From contig SVOX01000002.1 in NCBI GenBank assembly GCA_015066165.1, forward strand, positions 1 through 38,611: a stretch of 38,611 nucleotides of DNA, given 5' to 3'. The stretch's first letter is position 1; each line of letters begins with the position of its first letter. This stretch comes from Oscillospiraceae bacterium. GTDB taxonomy: Bacteria; Bacillota; Clostridia; Oscillospirales; Acutalibacteraceae. The notes beneath the pieces were generated by a model that was not told where the DNA came from, ran no database searches, and saw nothing but the letters and a program-made list of their open reading frames with translations. Shown piece after piece: positions 28,588 to 38,097 of the stretch. The position numbers and the translations under genes are program-made.

Positions 28588-29558
28588 AAATTCTCCTTAT
28601 ACCACTCTATGGCAAGCTTAATTCCGTCGGCGAAGCTATAGTCTGGGTCGTAACCCAAAAGCTTTTTCGCTTTGCTGATATCTGCGTTAGAATGTTTAAT
28701 ATCGCCTTTACGGTCGGGGCCAAAGTTTGGCTCTATATCGACATTGAGAGCTTTTGTAAGTCCGTAGTAAATATCAATTAAATATTCACGACCACCGTAT
28801 GCTATGTTATATGCTTGTCCTGCCGCTTCGTGCGAAGCCAAGCAGGCTTTTAAGTTTGCCTCAATAACGTTATCAATATAAGTGAAATCGCGGCTTTGCT
28901 TACCGTCACCGTTGATGGTTGGTGTTTCACCGTTTATTAACATTTTAATAAATTTTGGAATAACGGCAGCGTAAGCACCGTCAGGTGTTTGGCGGCGACC
29001 GAAAACATTAAAATAACGCATGCCGTATGTATCAAGACCGTAGTGCATAGTGTATTGCTTTGCCCATTCTTCATCGCAACGTTTAGTTAATGCGTAAGGA
29101 GATAAGAGATTGCCTTCTCTACCTTCGGTTTTGGGGAGATTTGGCTCGTCGCCATATACACTTGAGCTTGAAGCATATACAAATTTTTTGACGCCGCAAA
29201 TTCTTGCGGCTTCAAGCATATTAAGTGTGCCTGTAATATTATTTATATTATAAAACAAAGGCATTTCAATACTGCGGGGCACACTTCCCCAAGCGGCTTG
29301 GTTGAGCACAAAATCTACACCTTCACACGCTTTAATACAAGTATCTAAATCTTTGATATCTCCCTTTATAAATTCATATTTGGGGTTGCTAAGGAACATA
29401 TCAACGTTTTCTTGTTTGCCTGTTGAAAGGTCATCAAGACAACGCACCTTATAGCCCATATCGAGTATGGCTTCGCACAGATTGGAGCCGATAAAGCCCG
29501 CACCACCTGTTACTAAAAACAATGAATTTTCGGGGAATTTTAAATGTCTATAACCCAT
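28584..29558 (-). CDS. NAD-dependent nucleotide-sugar 4-epimerase (WbpP/TviC-like)
   Basis: LFLVTGGAGFIGSNLCEAILDMGYKVRCLDDLSTGKQENV, NQAAWGSVPRSIEMP, YASSSSVYGDEP, RYFNVFGRRQTPDGAYAAVIPKFI. Confidence 0.9.
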   Translation of the reverse strand: MGYRHLKFPENSLFLVTGGAGFIGSNLCEAILDMGYKVRCLDDLSTGKQENVDMFLSNPKYEFIKGDIKDLDTCIKACEGVDFVLNQAAWGSVPRSIEMPLFYNINNITGTLNMLEAARICGVKKFVYASSSSVYGDEPNLPKTEGREGNLLSPYALTKRCDEEWAKQYTMHYGLDTYGMRYFNVFGRRQTPDGAYAAVIPKFIKMLINGETPTINGDGKQSRDFTYIDNVIEANLKACLASHEAAGQAYNIAYGGREYLIDIYYGLTKALNVDIEPNFGPDRKGDIKHSNADISKAKKLLGYDPDYSFADGIKLAIEWYKENL

Positions 29559-29561
29559 AAT

Positions 29562-30881
29562 TTATAATCTCCAATAGTTGTATCCGGCATTTTCATATTC
29601 CTTGCGGCAAAGAAGACCTTTAATATCGGCAAGTACTTTTTTATTGTTGTCAGCGGATTTAAACATTTTGTCAAAATCTTTTTGTGTAAGGGTTTTAAAT
29701 TCATCATGTGCAACGGCAAGGATTACCGCATCACAGTCCGAAATAGTATTCATATCAACAAATTCCATACCGTATAGCCATTTTGCTTCTTCGGCATCGG
29801 CTGCAGGGTCAGCAACGGTAGCAGTAATACCATATTCTTTGAGTTCGTTATAAATATCGATAATTCTTGTGTTACGGGTATCGGGACAGTTTTCTTTAAA
29901 AGTGAAACCTAAAATAGCAACTTTTGCTTGTTTGATAGCAACATCGGCTTTAATAAGGTTTTTTACAACACTTTCAGCGACATATTTACCCATATCATCA
30001 TTTATTCTTCGTCCTGAAAGGATTATTTGACTATGATAACCAAGTTGTTCTGCTTTGTATGTAAGGTAGTAAGGATCTACGCCGATACAGTGACCGCCAA
30101 CAAGACCTGGGAAGAACTTCAAAAAGTTCCATTTGGTGCCGGCGGCTTTGAGTACTGACTGTGTATCAATTCCCATTTTATTAAAGATAATTGAAAGTTC
30201 GTTCATAAAAGCGATATTTATATCACGTTGACTGTTTTCAATTACTTTTGCAGCTTCAGCAACTTTGATGCTTTCGGCACGGTGAACACCTGCTTCAACC
30301 ACAAGCTCATAAACCTTTGCGATTTCTTCGAGCGATTCTTCATCCATACCGCTTACGATTTTAACGATGGTTTCAAGGCGGTGAACTTTGTCGCCGGGGT
30401 TAATACGCTCGGGAGAGTAGCCAACCTTGAAGTCAATACCGCATTTAAGACCTGATTCTTTTTCGAGAATAGGTATGCAAATATCTTCGGTAACTCCGGG
30501 ATATACGGTAGATTCATATACTACAATGCTACCTTTTGTAAGGTTGCGACCAACAATAGTTGAAGCACCCTCAACGGGGGTGAGGTCGGGAGTGTGGTCA
30601 TCGTTTACAGGAGTGGGAACTGCAACTATGTGGAATTTGGCTTCTTTGAGTTTTGATTCGTCGGCAGTAAATTCTACAGTTGTATTTTTTATAACTTCGT
30701 CGCCCACTTCATTTGTGGGATCAATGCCTGATTTGTAAAGTTCGATCTTCTTGGCATTAAGGTCAAAACCGACAACGTTGACCTTTTTGGCAAAGGCAAC
30801 TGCTATGGGCATGCCAACATAGCCAAGCCCTACAAGAGATATTTTTTCTTCTTTGTTTACTATTTTTTGATAAAGTGACAT
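29562..30881 (-). CDS. Nucleotide sugar dehydrogenase (WbpO/TviB-like UDP-N-acetylhexosamine 6-dehydrogenase)
   Basis: [123 protein letters not shown]. Confidence 0.93.
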   Translation of the reverse strand: MSLYQKIVNKEEKISLVGLGYVGMPIAVAFAKKVNVVGFDLNAKKIELYKSGIDPTNEVGDEVIKNTTVEFTADESKLKEAKFHIVAVPTPVNDDHTPDLTPVEGASTIVGRNLTKGSIVVYESTVYPGVTEDICIPILEKESGLKCGIDFKVGYSPERINPGDKVHRLETIVKIVSGMDEESLEEIAKVYELVVEAGVHRAESIKVAEAAKVIENSQRDINIAFMNELSIIFNKMGIDTQSVLKAAGTKWNFLKFFPGLVGGHCIGVDPYYLTYKAEQLGYHSQIILSGRRINDDMGKYVAESVVKNLIKADVAIKQAKVAILGFTFKENCPDTRNTRIIDIYNELKEYGITATVADPAADAEEAKWLYGMEFVDMNTISDCDAVILAVAHDEFKTLTQKDFDKMFKSADNNKKVLADIKGLLCRKEYENAGYNYWRL

Positions 30882-30897
30882 ATTTTTGCCTCCGATT

Positions 30898-31992
30898 CTA
30901 TATGAGTTCGTAATATTTATCTATTACTATTTGTCTGTCAAATTCGCTTTCCGCTTTTTGTCTTGCCGCCTTGCCTAAATCAGACTTTTTTTGATGTGAA
31001 AGGGTTGTGAAATATTTGATTTTTTCATATAAGTCATCAGTATTTTTTACTTCAAAATAAAAACCACTTTTACCGTCAGTTACACCTTCTGCACAACCAG
31101 GAATATTTGATACGATAGATGGCCGACCTGTTGCTGAAGCTTCAAGGATAACGTTACTCATGCCTTCGTGGTGCGACGGGTGGATTAAACAGTCGCATTC
31201 TACTAGTAGCTTGTATACCTCTTCGTGAGAAACACCGTTATAGAAAATAACGTTTTTATTATTGTTAAAGCTCTCTATTTTGGTTTTATATTCCTCATCC
31301 TCATACCAGCCCACAATGTGAAATTCGGCATTAAGGGTTTCGTTTGTAGCACGGTTAATTGCTTTGAATAATTCATCATATCCTTTATCTTTTCTGATCC
31401 GAGCAACTGTAATAAATTTCACAGTATCGTTGTAGGGCATATCTTGGTAGGCATTAGATTTCAGATTAACACCTGATCCTGGAAGTAACCCAAAGTTTTT
31501 TTTGATTATTTTTTTAGACTTAAAAAATTCTAAGTTGCTGTTGTTTTGGAAAAATACCATTTTGGCTTTCTTGTATGCTATTTTTTGTAGAACAAGCATT
31601 ATCTTTGCAATAATATTTTGTTTTTCAAAATTAGAACCGAGTCCTGTAATATTAGCAACATAAGGGGTTTTTGAAAATCTACAAGCTAAACCACCGTAAA
31701 TGTTAGGCTTTGCAGTATATGTGAAGACAATATCCGGCTTAATATCTTTAATTATCTTACATATTGTAAAGGTGGTTTTAAGGTCTTCAATAGGGTTGGT
31801 ACCAAAACGATTTATATTTAATGGAATTATGTTGACACCAAGAGATATAAACACATCGTTTCGTTTATCGTTTGGTAGAGCAATAAAAACCTTTTGTTTA
31901 TGAGAAATTAAGTATTCGATAAGCTCGAGTCTAAAATTATATACTGTTGTAAAATCATTTGCGATAATTAGAATTTTTTTGTTCATTTTCAT
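30898..31992 (-). CDS. Glycosyltransferase family 4 protein
   Basis: [94 protein letters not shown]. Confidence 0.94.
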   Translation of the reverse strand: MKMNKKILIIANDFTTVYNFRLELIEYLISHKQKVFIALPNDKRNDVFISLGVNIIPLNINRFGTNPIEDLKTTFTICKIIKDIKPDIVFTYTAKPNIYGGLACRFSKTPYVANITGLGSNFEKQNIIAKIMLVLQKIAYKKAKMVFFQNNSNLEFFKSKKIIKKNFGLLPGSGVNLKSNAYQDMPYNDTVKFITVARIRKDKGYDELFKAINRATNETLNAEFHIVGWYEDEEYKTKIESFNNNKNVIFYNGVSHEEVYKLLVECDCLIHPSHHEGMSNVILEASATGRPSIVSNIPGCAEGVTDGKSGFYFEVKNTDDLYEKIKYFTTLSHQKKSDLGKAARQKAESEFDRQIVIDKYYELI

Positions 31993-31994
31993 CC

Positions 31995-32909
31995 CTATAA
32001 AGTTTGTAACATTTTTTCTACTATACCTTTAGCGTCGATTCCAAATTCGCTACGTAAGTATTTTTGACTGCCTACTTTTGAAGAGTAAGTGTCTTCAAGT
32101 CCTATTTTCAAAAGTTTTGCTTTTTTAGGACTTTCTGATATAACTTCTGCGACTGCGCTACCAAAACCTCCCACTATATTGTGTTCTTCAACGGTTGCAA
32201 TAAGGTCGAATTTTTCTGCACAGTTAAGAATTACGTCGCGGTCGATTGGTTTTACAGTTGGGAAAGTATAAACCGCAGGGTCGATGCCTTTTTCTTTTAA
32301 AAGTGAAACCGCTTCTTCAATTTCTTCAAAAATAGCGCCTGTTGAGAAAATAGCAACCCTTTTTCCGTCTTTTACTTTAATGGCTTTGCCTATTTGAAAA
32401 TCATCAAGTTTTTCATGAATGCGTTTTTCTCCACCACGGCCTAAACGTAAGTAGCAAGTGCCATTATATTCGGTGATGGCTTTTGTTGCGGCTTCGGCCT
32501 CGGTTAAGTCGCCAGGGGCTAAAACCACCATATTAGGCAATGCGCGCATAATAGCAATATCTTCGGTGGCGTGATGGCTCATACCGAGTGAACCGTAAAC
32601 AAATCCACCACCAACGCAAACGATTTTTACATTTGCATTAGGATAACAACAATCATTTCTTATTTGTTCAAGGCAACGAAGCGTTGGGAAGTTGCCGATA
32701 GAATATGTGAACACAGTCTTACCTTCCAATGCCATACCGGCAGCGAGAGCGGTCATATTTTGCTCGGCAATACCGGCATTGGTGAATTGATTAGGAACGG
32801 TTTCCCAATATGGTTTCAAAACGCCAAATCCCAAATCTCCTGTTACGAGTTCGATGTTTTTGTTATTCTTTGCAAGGTTAATTAAAGTGCGTACAAAGGT
32901 ATCTCTCAT
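31995..32909 (-). CDS. Transketolase family protein, C-terminal subunit
   Basis: ELVTGDLGFGVLKPYW, FTNAGIAEQNMTALAAGMALEGKTVFTYSI, SLGMSHHATEDIAIMRALPNMVVLAPGDLTEA. Confidence 0.93.
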   Translation of the reverse strand: MRDTFVRTLINLAKNNKNIELVTGDLGFGVLKPYWETVPNQFTNAGIAEQNMTALAAGMALEGKTVFTYSIGNFPTLRCLEQIRNDCCYPNANVKIVCVGGGFVYGSLGMSHHATEDIAIMRALPNMVVLAPGDLTEAEAATKAITEYNGTCYLRLGRGGEKRIHEKLDDFQIGKAIKVKDGKRVAIFSTGAIFEEIEEAVSLLKEKGIDPAVYTFPTVKPIDRDVILNCAEKFDLIATVEEHNIVGGFGSAVAEVISESPKKAKLLKIGLEDTYSSKVGSQKYLRSEFGIDAKGIVEKMLQTL

Positions 32910-32910
32910 T

Positions 32911-33900
32911 TTAATTTTCCTCCTTGCATTTTTCTACATCGGCAAGAGAATTAACTCTTCTTGGAATTTCTATAAATGATGGATTCCAAGTTTCTGTCAT
33001 AGTGTGGTCTTTGCCGTCAAGTTCGGTATTAAGATTTGGGTTTTTTATACCGTTTGGAGTGTAAACATCTTCTACATCTTCGGGTTTATTTTTATGTAAT
33101 TCTGTGACAGCAGTATCGTATTCCCATCCTTCGTGGGGGAAACGGTAGTGCCACAAAATATCCATTTCCATAAAGGAAATGCCTTTGCCTTTAATGGTGT
33201 TGGCAATAATAACTGTTGGTTTTTGGGTTTGTGCAATAGCATTTTCAAAAGCGTTGTTTAATTGAATATGGTCGTTGCCATCAATTTCAATTACATTCCA
33301 ACCAAACGCTTTCCATTTTGAAGCAAAATCTTCGATTTCCAATGTGTTTTCATTATAGTCAAGACTTTGCATACGGTTATGGTCTATTATTGCTATTAAA
33401 TTATTGAGTCGGAAATGGTTTGCAAAAAGAGCGGCTTCCCATACCGAACCTTCATTACATTCACCGTCGCCTAAAACAACATAGCAACGGCAGTCTTTAT
33501 TGTCCTTTTTGAGAGCATGAGCCATACCCGCACCAACAGAAAGACCGTGACCTAGTGAACCTGTTGACAAATCAACACCGGGAACATAATGTGAAACATG
33601 ACCCGAAAGCCGACTGGCATTTTGGTAATGTGTTTTGAGTTCATCTACATCGAAAAAGCCACTCTCTGCCAAGGCGGCATAAATTGAAGCTCCGGCATGA
33701 CCTTTACTTAAAATAAATCTATCTCTATCTTCCCATTTGGGATTTTTAGGGTCAAATTTTAAAACATCTGCATAAAGTACGGCGATAATATCCGCAACAG
33801 ATAAAATAGCGCCTATATGACTGCCGCCTGATAAGTGAGTCATTTCAATACCATGACGGCGAATTTTCCAAGCAAGTTGTTTACTGTTCAATGTGAACAC
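32911..33900 (-). CDS. Transketolase, N-terminal (ThDP-binding) subunit
   Basis: SGGSHIGAILSVADIIAVLYADVLKF, RDRFILSKGHAGASIYAALAESGFF, STGSLGHGLSVGAGMAHALK, GDGECNEGSVWEAALFANHFRLNNLIAIIDHNRMQ. Confidence 0.95.
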   Translation of the reverse strand: MFTLNSKQLAWKIRRHGIEMTHLSGGSHIGAILSVADIIAVLYADVLKFDPKNPKWEDRDRFILSKGHAGASIYAALAESGFFDVDELKTHYQNASRLSGHVSHYVPGVDLSTGSLGHGLSVGAGMAHALKKDNKDCRCYVVLGDGECNEGSVWEAALFANHFRLNNLIAIIDHNRMQSLDYNENTLEIEDFASKWKAFGWNVIEIDGNDHIQLNNAFENAIAQTQKPTVIIANTIKGKGISFMEMDILWHYRFPHEGWEYDTAVTELHKNKPEDVEDVYTPNGIKNPNLNTELDGKDHTMTETWNPSFIEIPRRVNSLADVEKCKEEN

Positions 33901-33906
33901 CTCTGT

Positions 33907-34929
33907 TTATCGTATTCCTAAAATTAGATCAAAAAAGTGGCAATTAATTATTTTGCAACGTTTGTAGATTGTAATTAATACAAGCGGACAACAAATGCCC
34001 ATAACAAACATAATGGGAGCGGTAATTTGCCAACCGAATTGTAATTTTTCTAAAACTACAAGGGCAAAAGATTGAAACGGCCAAGAATATATGTAGATAG
34101 AAAAAATGTTTTTACTAAAGCAAGTAAAAAACTTTTCAAATTTATTTTTCAAGATGTTTGATATAATCAACAATGCGAAAAGCATTAACAGGGAAATTAT
34201 AAATTTTGCAAAAGGTTTTTGATAGTAAAATGAGTAAATGATAATAGATACCGAAAAAGCAATAATTCCTAACAAATATAAAATTATGCGAGATATAGTA
34301 TTTCTATTTTTAAACATAAAGGATAAAAGCATACCTAACGGGACGTAAAAAGCGAAATTAAAAATATCTTTCAAACCGAACCAGTTGGTATTTGTTGGAG
34401 GAAAGAATAAAATCAGTAAAAACAAACCACAAAAAGCAATTAAAACGCAAGAAATAAGTTTAGGTTTAATTTTGCAAAATGTTTTTCTTAATGCGCCAAA
34501 CATAATATAACAAACAAATAAAACCGGCAGATACCAAAAATGTCCCCAAGTATTATTTCTTGGATTAAAGAAAGTTTGAAAAATAAATTTTAGATTTAGA
34601 AAACTAAAATTCCCATAATCTAAATATGCTTTAGGTACCATAGTGACTGCGGTGATAAAAAAATACGGAACTAATAATTTGACGGCTTTGTCTTTTATAA
34701 ATATAACAAAGTTCTTGTTTTCAATACTACTGGAGTTATATAATAAAATTCCACTTATTAGGAAAAAAAGAGGCATATGGAAAGTATATATAAAAACTAT
34801 GCAGTGATAGAAAAACGTCCCTTCAAAAACAGTCCAATTACTTGTATGAGAATGGCCTAAAATTACTAATATGGTCCCTATCGTATAAAGAATATCAATT
34901 TCCTTTAGCCGAGAATTTTTGACTATCAT
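33907..34929 (-). CDS. Acyltransferase family 3 membrane protein
   Basis: SRLKEIDILYTIGTILVILGHSHTSNW; TFHMPLFFLISGILLY; GHFWYLPVLFVCYIMFG; multi-TM. Confidence 0.9.
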   Translation of the reverse strand: MIVKNSRLKEIDILYTIGTILVILGHSHTSNWTVFEGTFFYHCIVFIYTFHMPLFFLISGILLYNSSSIENKNFVIFIKDKAVKLLVPYFFITAVTMVPKAYLDYGNFSFLNLKFIFQTFFNPRNNTWGHFWYLPVLFVCYIMFGALRKTFCKIKPKLISCVLIAFCGLFLLILFFPPTNTNWFGLKDIFNFAFYVPLGMLLSFMFKNRNTISRIILYLLGIIAFSVSIIIYSFYYQKPFAKFIISLLMLFALLIISNILKNKFEKFFTCFSKNIFSIYIYSWPFQSFALVVLEKLQFGWQITAPIMFVMGICCPLVLITIYKRCKIINCHFFDLILGIR

Positions 34930-35858
34930 AAAGAAACCTCATTTAAAATTTCTATTTCTTTTTTTGTTAAAGACCAGTCAAGCGCTTCCAAATTTGAAAG
35001 CATTTGGTTTTTATTCTTGACACCTGCGATAACAACGGAATCTTGTATGTTATCCAAAATAAATCTTATGGCGGTGGAAGCAACGGTTTTACCATGATTT
35101 TGAGCAATTACTTTAAGTTGTTCCACAATTTCGAGATTCTTCTTAAGTTTTTCGCCATGGAAGTTTACGTAAATTTCACGGCTTCTTCTGTCACTTGAGT
35201 CGAATTTAGTGTTTATATCATATTTTCCTGTTAATATACCTTGTCCTAAACTGCCCCAAGTGAGAGGAGTGGCATTAAGTTTGTTTGATACATACTGTAT
35301 ATCGTTTTCAAATTTTCTACAAGCAAGTGAATATTCATTTTGAAAATTAACAAAAAGATTTTTATAAGGTAAGAGTTCGCTCAATTTTTCCCCTTGAATG
35401 TTGCTTAATCCAAAGTAACGAATCTTTCCTTCTTTTTGTAGAGTTTTAAGTCCGTTTACTACTTCTTCAATAGGAGTGTCATCGCGATAGTGTATTACAT
35501 AGATATCGATATAATCGGTATTAAGACGGGTTAAACTTTTTTCTAACGCTTCACGCATATATTGCGGAGAATTATCATAAACGGTTTTACCGTCGATTAT
35601 TCTAACACCGAATTTTGATTGAATAACAATGTTATTTCGGCGGTTTTTTAAACCTTTTGCTAAAGTTAGTTCAGATTGACCTAAACCATAAGTGTCGGCT
35701 GTGTCGAAAAAGTTAACACCGTTACCGATTGCGGTATCAATGGCATCTAAAAAATTATTTTCATTGGTTTCTCCCCAGCCGTATCCGCCCATTGGACAAC
35801 CTCCCATGCAAAAACGGGAAACGGAAAGGTCGGAGTTTTTTAAAGTTATGTATTCCAT
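34926..35858 (-). CDS. Aldo/keto reductase
   Basis: GVNFFDTADTYGLGQSELTLAKGLKNRRNNIVIQSKFG, LTRLNTDYIDIYVIHYRDDTPIEEVVNGL; 4-nt overlap with the next gene. Confidence 0.94.
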   Translation of the reverse strand: MEYITLKNSDLSVSRFCMGGCPMGGYGWGETNENNFLDAIDTAIGNGVNFFDTADTYGLGQSELTLAKGLKNRRNNIVIQSKFGVRIIDGKTVYDNSPQYMREALEKSLTRLNTDYIDIYVIHYRDDTPIEEVVNGLKTLQKEGKIRYFGLSNIQGEKLSELLPYKNLFVNFQNEYSLACRKFENDIQYVSNKLNATPLTWGSLGQGILTGKYDINTKFDSSDRRSREIYVNFHGEKLKKNLEIVEQLKVIAQNHGKTVASTAIRFILDNIQDSVVIAGVKNKNQMLSNLEALDWSLTKKEIEILNEVSL

Positions 35859-35860
35859 AT

Positions 35861-36601
35861 TTATTTCCTTTTAAAAATAACATTTAAAGCTTTTTTGAGT
35901 ACATGTAAAATAGTCAATACAAAGAGTTTGACATCGGTTTTGAAAGAAATTTTATTTACATATTTGAGACGAAGTTGATTTTTCTTTTCCAAAACATATT
36001 TTTCGTAAATTTCATCAGCGTTATCAGAACCTACCAATTCATCAAGATTTATAAATTCAATAGAACTAAAATCGGTTATTCCGGGACGAACGTTGAGTAT
36101 GTATTTTTGGAGGGGGGTGTATTGATTTGTGTATTGAGTAAGTTCAGGTCTGGGACCGATAAAACTCATAGAACCGTTAATGATGTTTATTAACTGTGCT
36201 ATCTCATCTAATTTTGTTTTTCTTAAAAAGTTGCCCACTTTAGTTATTCTTGAATCGTTGAGTGCGGTTGTTCCGCCACCGATTTTATCAGCATCTTTTA
36301 CCATAGTGCGAAACTTGTTGATTTTAAATGTTTTGTCTTTATATCCGCCACGTTCGGCACGATAAAAAATGGGAAAACCGGTTTCAATAACTATACAAGC
36401 GGAAATAATTAAATAAATTGGCAATAAAATTATGAATAAAATCAATGCCAATGAAAAATCAATAATTCTTTTTGTGTATAAATTATAAAAACCGGAACAT
36501 TTTTTTTCTAAAGTTTTAGGATCGAATTCTAAAGGTTCGGTTACAGTAAAGTTAATTGTATTGATGTTGGGCTTTGTATCATCGATAACCGTGTTTGGCA
36601 C
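35861..36601 (-). CDS. Initiating sugar transferase (undecaprenyl-phosphate sugar phosphotransferase, WcaJ/EpsL-like)
   Basis: YTKRIIDFSLALILFIILLPIYLIISACIVIETGFPIFYRAERGGYKDKTFKINKFRTM...RKTKLDEIAQLINIINGSMSFIGPRPE; GTG start. Confidence 0.95.
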   Translation of the reverse strand: MPNTVIDDTKPNINTINFTVTEPLEFDPKTLEKKCSGFYNLYTKRIIDFSLALILFIILLPIYLIISACIVIETGFPIFYRAERGGYKDKTFKINKFRTMVKDADKIGGGTTALNDSRITKVGNFLRKTKLDEIAQLINIINGSMSFIGPRPELTQYTNQYTPLQKYILNVRPGITDFSSIEFINLDELVGSDNADEIYEKYVLEKKNQLRLKYVNKISFKTDVKLFVLTILHVLKKALNVIFKRK

Positions 36602-36642
36602 TTTATATCACCATCAAATCTAAAAATAGTAAATACATATAT

Positions 36643-36671
36643 ATAATAACATAATATACATTATAAGTCAA
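36643..36671 (-). promoter_or_regulatory. Putative sigma-A promoter driving the polysaccharide operon
   Basis: Minus strand TTGACT - 17 nt - TATTAT upstream of the sugar transferase. Confidence 0.55.
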
Positions 36672-36705
36672 ATAAAATAACAGAGGTGAAATTTGGTCAT
36701 AAACA

Positions 36706-36740
36706 CAAAAAACCCCTCGTTTTTGGAAACAAGGGGTTTG
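36706..36740 (-). terminator. Intrinsic terminator of the SGNH hydrolase gene
   Basis: Minus strand AACCCCTTGTTTccaaAAACGAGGGGTTTTTTG. Confidence 0.85.
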
Positions 36741-36743
36741 GGG

Positions 36744-37925
36744 TTAAATTTGGGCTAAAAGAGCACCGATATGAACAGGGTTTTCGTTTGCGTTTTTGAG
36801 TGTTACGGTGTGGCTTTCGTTTGACAATCCGGCTTTTAAGAAATATGCTTCGGTGTGGGGGTAGCGTTGGAAGCCCATTTTTTCGTCGTTGATTTCAAAT
36901 TTGTGCCATTCACCGCTGTCTATCTGGAATTCGAGATTTACATCAATTTTTCTTTGCATACCAAGTAAAATGCCCAATATACTGCCGTTGAACTTGGTTG
37001 TTAGGGTGGCATTTTGTCCTAATTTTATGTAATTATCGGTGAGCGGATGGTTGTATTTTTCGTCAAAGTTTGTGCCGTATAGGTCAACGCACATAGGAGA
37101 ATTTGAAAGTTCAAACTCACCTTCAATTTTCATATCGTTTGCGGTTAGCATTTTTGGGGTGTAAAGTTCTTGTGACAAAACTGCGGGGTGATTTTGAGCA
37201 CGGTTTATAAGTGCGCCACCGTTATCTGTGAGAAGCGGTTCTAAAACTTTGACAATTTCATCAAGATATACCTTGTAACCCAAAGCGCTTGGATGCAGAT
37301 TATCAACTGAATATTTAAGCGTTTTAGTTTCGGCACGTTCGGTAGGGGCGCTTTCGGAGTCGGTGTTTTTTAGGCGTTGAAGTGCAATACCAACGTCAAT
37401 GAAAGGCAAGCCGTAATGGTCGGCAATGTTTTTGTGCACCTGTTTTTTTGGTAAATTTGTAACATCCATTGTGTTTGTTGCAACAATCACAATATCAGCA
37501 AACGGATTGATTTTTCTAATGTTTATAACAAGTGACTCAACTTCTGATTGTACAATATCGGCAGAGTGTTCGCCATATACCCAGTCGTTTGAAGTGAACT
37601 CAATGAAAACAAGGTCGGGGATATCGTGACCGTTGTTGTTCATAAGCGTTTTTTCAAGGCGGTAAAGACCTAATTGCGAGTGCGTATCCGAAACACCGGC
37701 ATTGACAGTTTGAATGTCGGCTTTGGGGAATTTTTGGCGGAACCAAGCGGTAGTGCGGTTAACGTAAGAGTTGGCTATGGTGCCTTCTTCGCCTTCTATG
37801 CGTTCGCCGTTTCGAAGGATGATTTTACACGAACCGCCAAGGGTTATAGAACCGCCAAGATAACCGATTGTGAGTTTGTTTTTTTGAGTTAAAAGTTTGT
37901 ATGTGTTTTGTAATGGAGAGTTCAT
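36744..37925 (-). CDS. SGNH/GDSL hydrolase family protein
   Basis: KLTIGYLGGSITLGGSC, VFIEFTSNDW, DNLHPSALGYKVYLDEI catalytic blocks; C-terminal beta-rich region. Confidence 0.85.
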   Translation of the reverse strand: MNSPLQNTYKLLTQKNKLTIGYLGGSITLGGSCKIILRNGERIEGEEGTIANSYVNRTTAWFRQKFPKADIQTVNAGVSDTHSQLGLYRLEKTLMNNNGHDIPDLVFIEFTSNDWVYGEHSADIVQSEVESLVINIRKINPFADIVIVATNTMDVTNLPKKQVHKNIADHYGLPFIDVGIALQRLKNTDSESAPTERAETKTLKYSVDNLHPSALGYKVYLDEIVKVLEPLLTDNGGALINRAQNHPAVLSQELYTPKMLTANDMKIEGEFELSNSPMCVDLYGTNFDEKYNHPLTDNYIKLGQNATLTTKFNGSILGILLGMQRKIDVNLEFQIDSGEWHKFEINDEKMGFQRYPHTEAYFLKAGLSNESHTVTLKNANENPVHIGALLAQI

Positions 37926-38097
37926 TTTTTACACCGTCTTTCTTTTTGTAAAAACTCCTTAATTGAATTATACTCGCATTTGCCAAATTTTTCAATAGTA
38001 ATATAGTGCTATATTTTGGTAAATTTGTGGCTTTTTTAAGGTTTAGAATATAATACAAGCACCCGCTCATATTCTTTAATACGAAAGGGTGCTTTTT

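Noticed and set aside
9523-36601. Operon as a classical antiphage or secondary-metabolite system
   Set aside because: All ORFs are consistent with surface polysaccharide biosynthesis; no nuclease, NRPS/PKS or toxin-antitoxin signatures seen.
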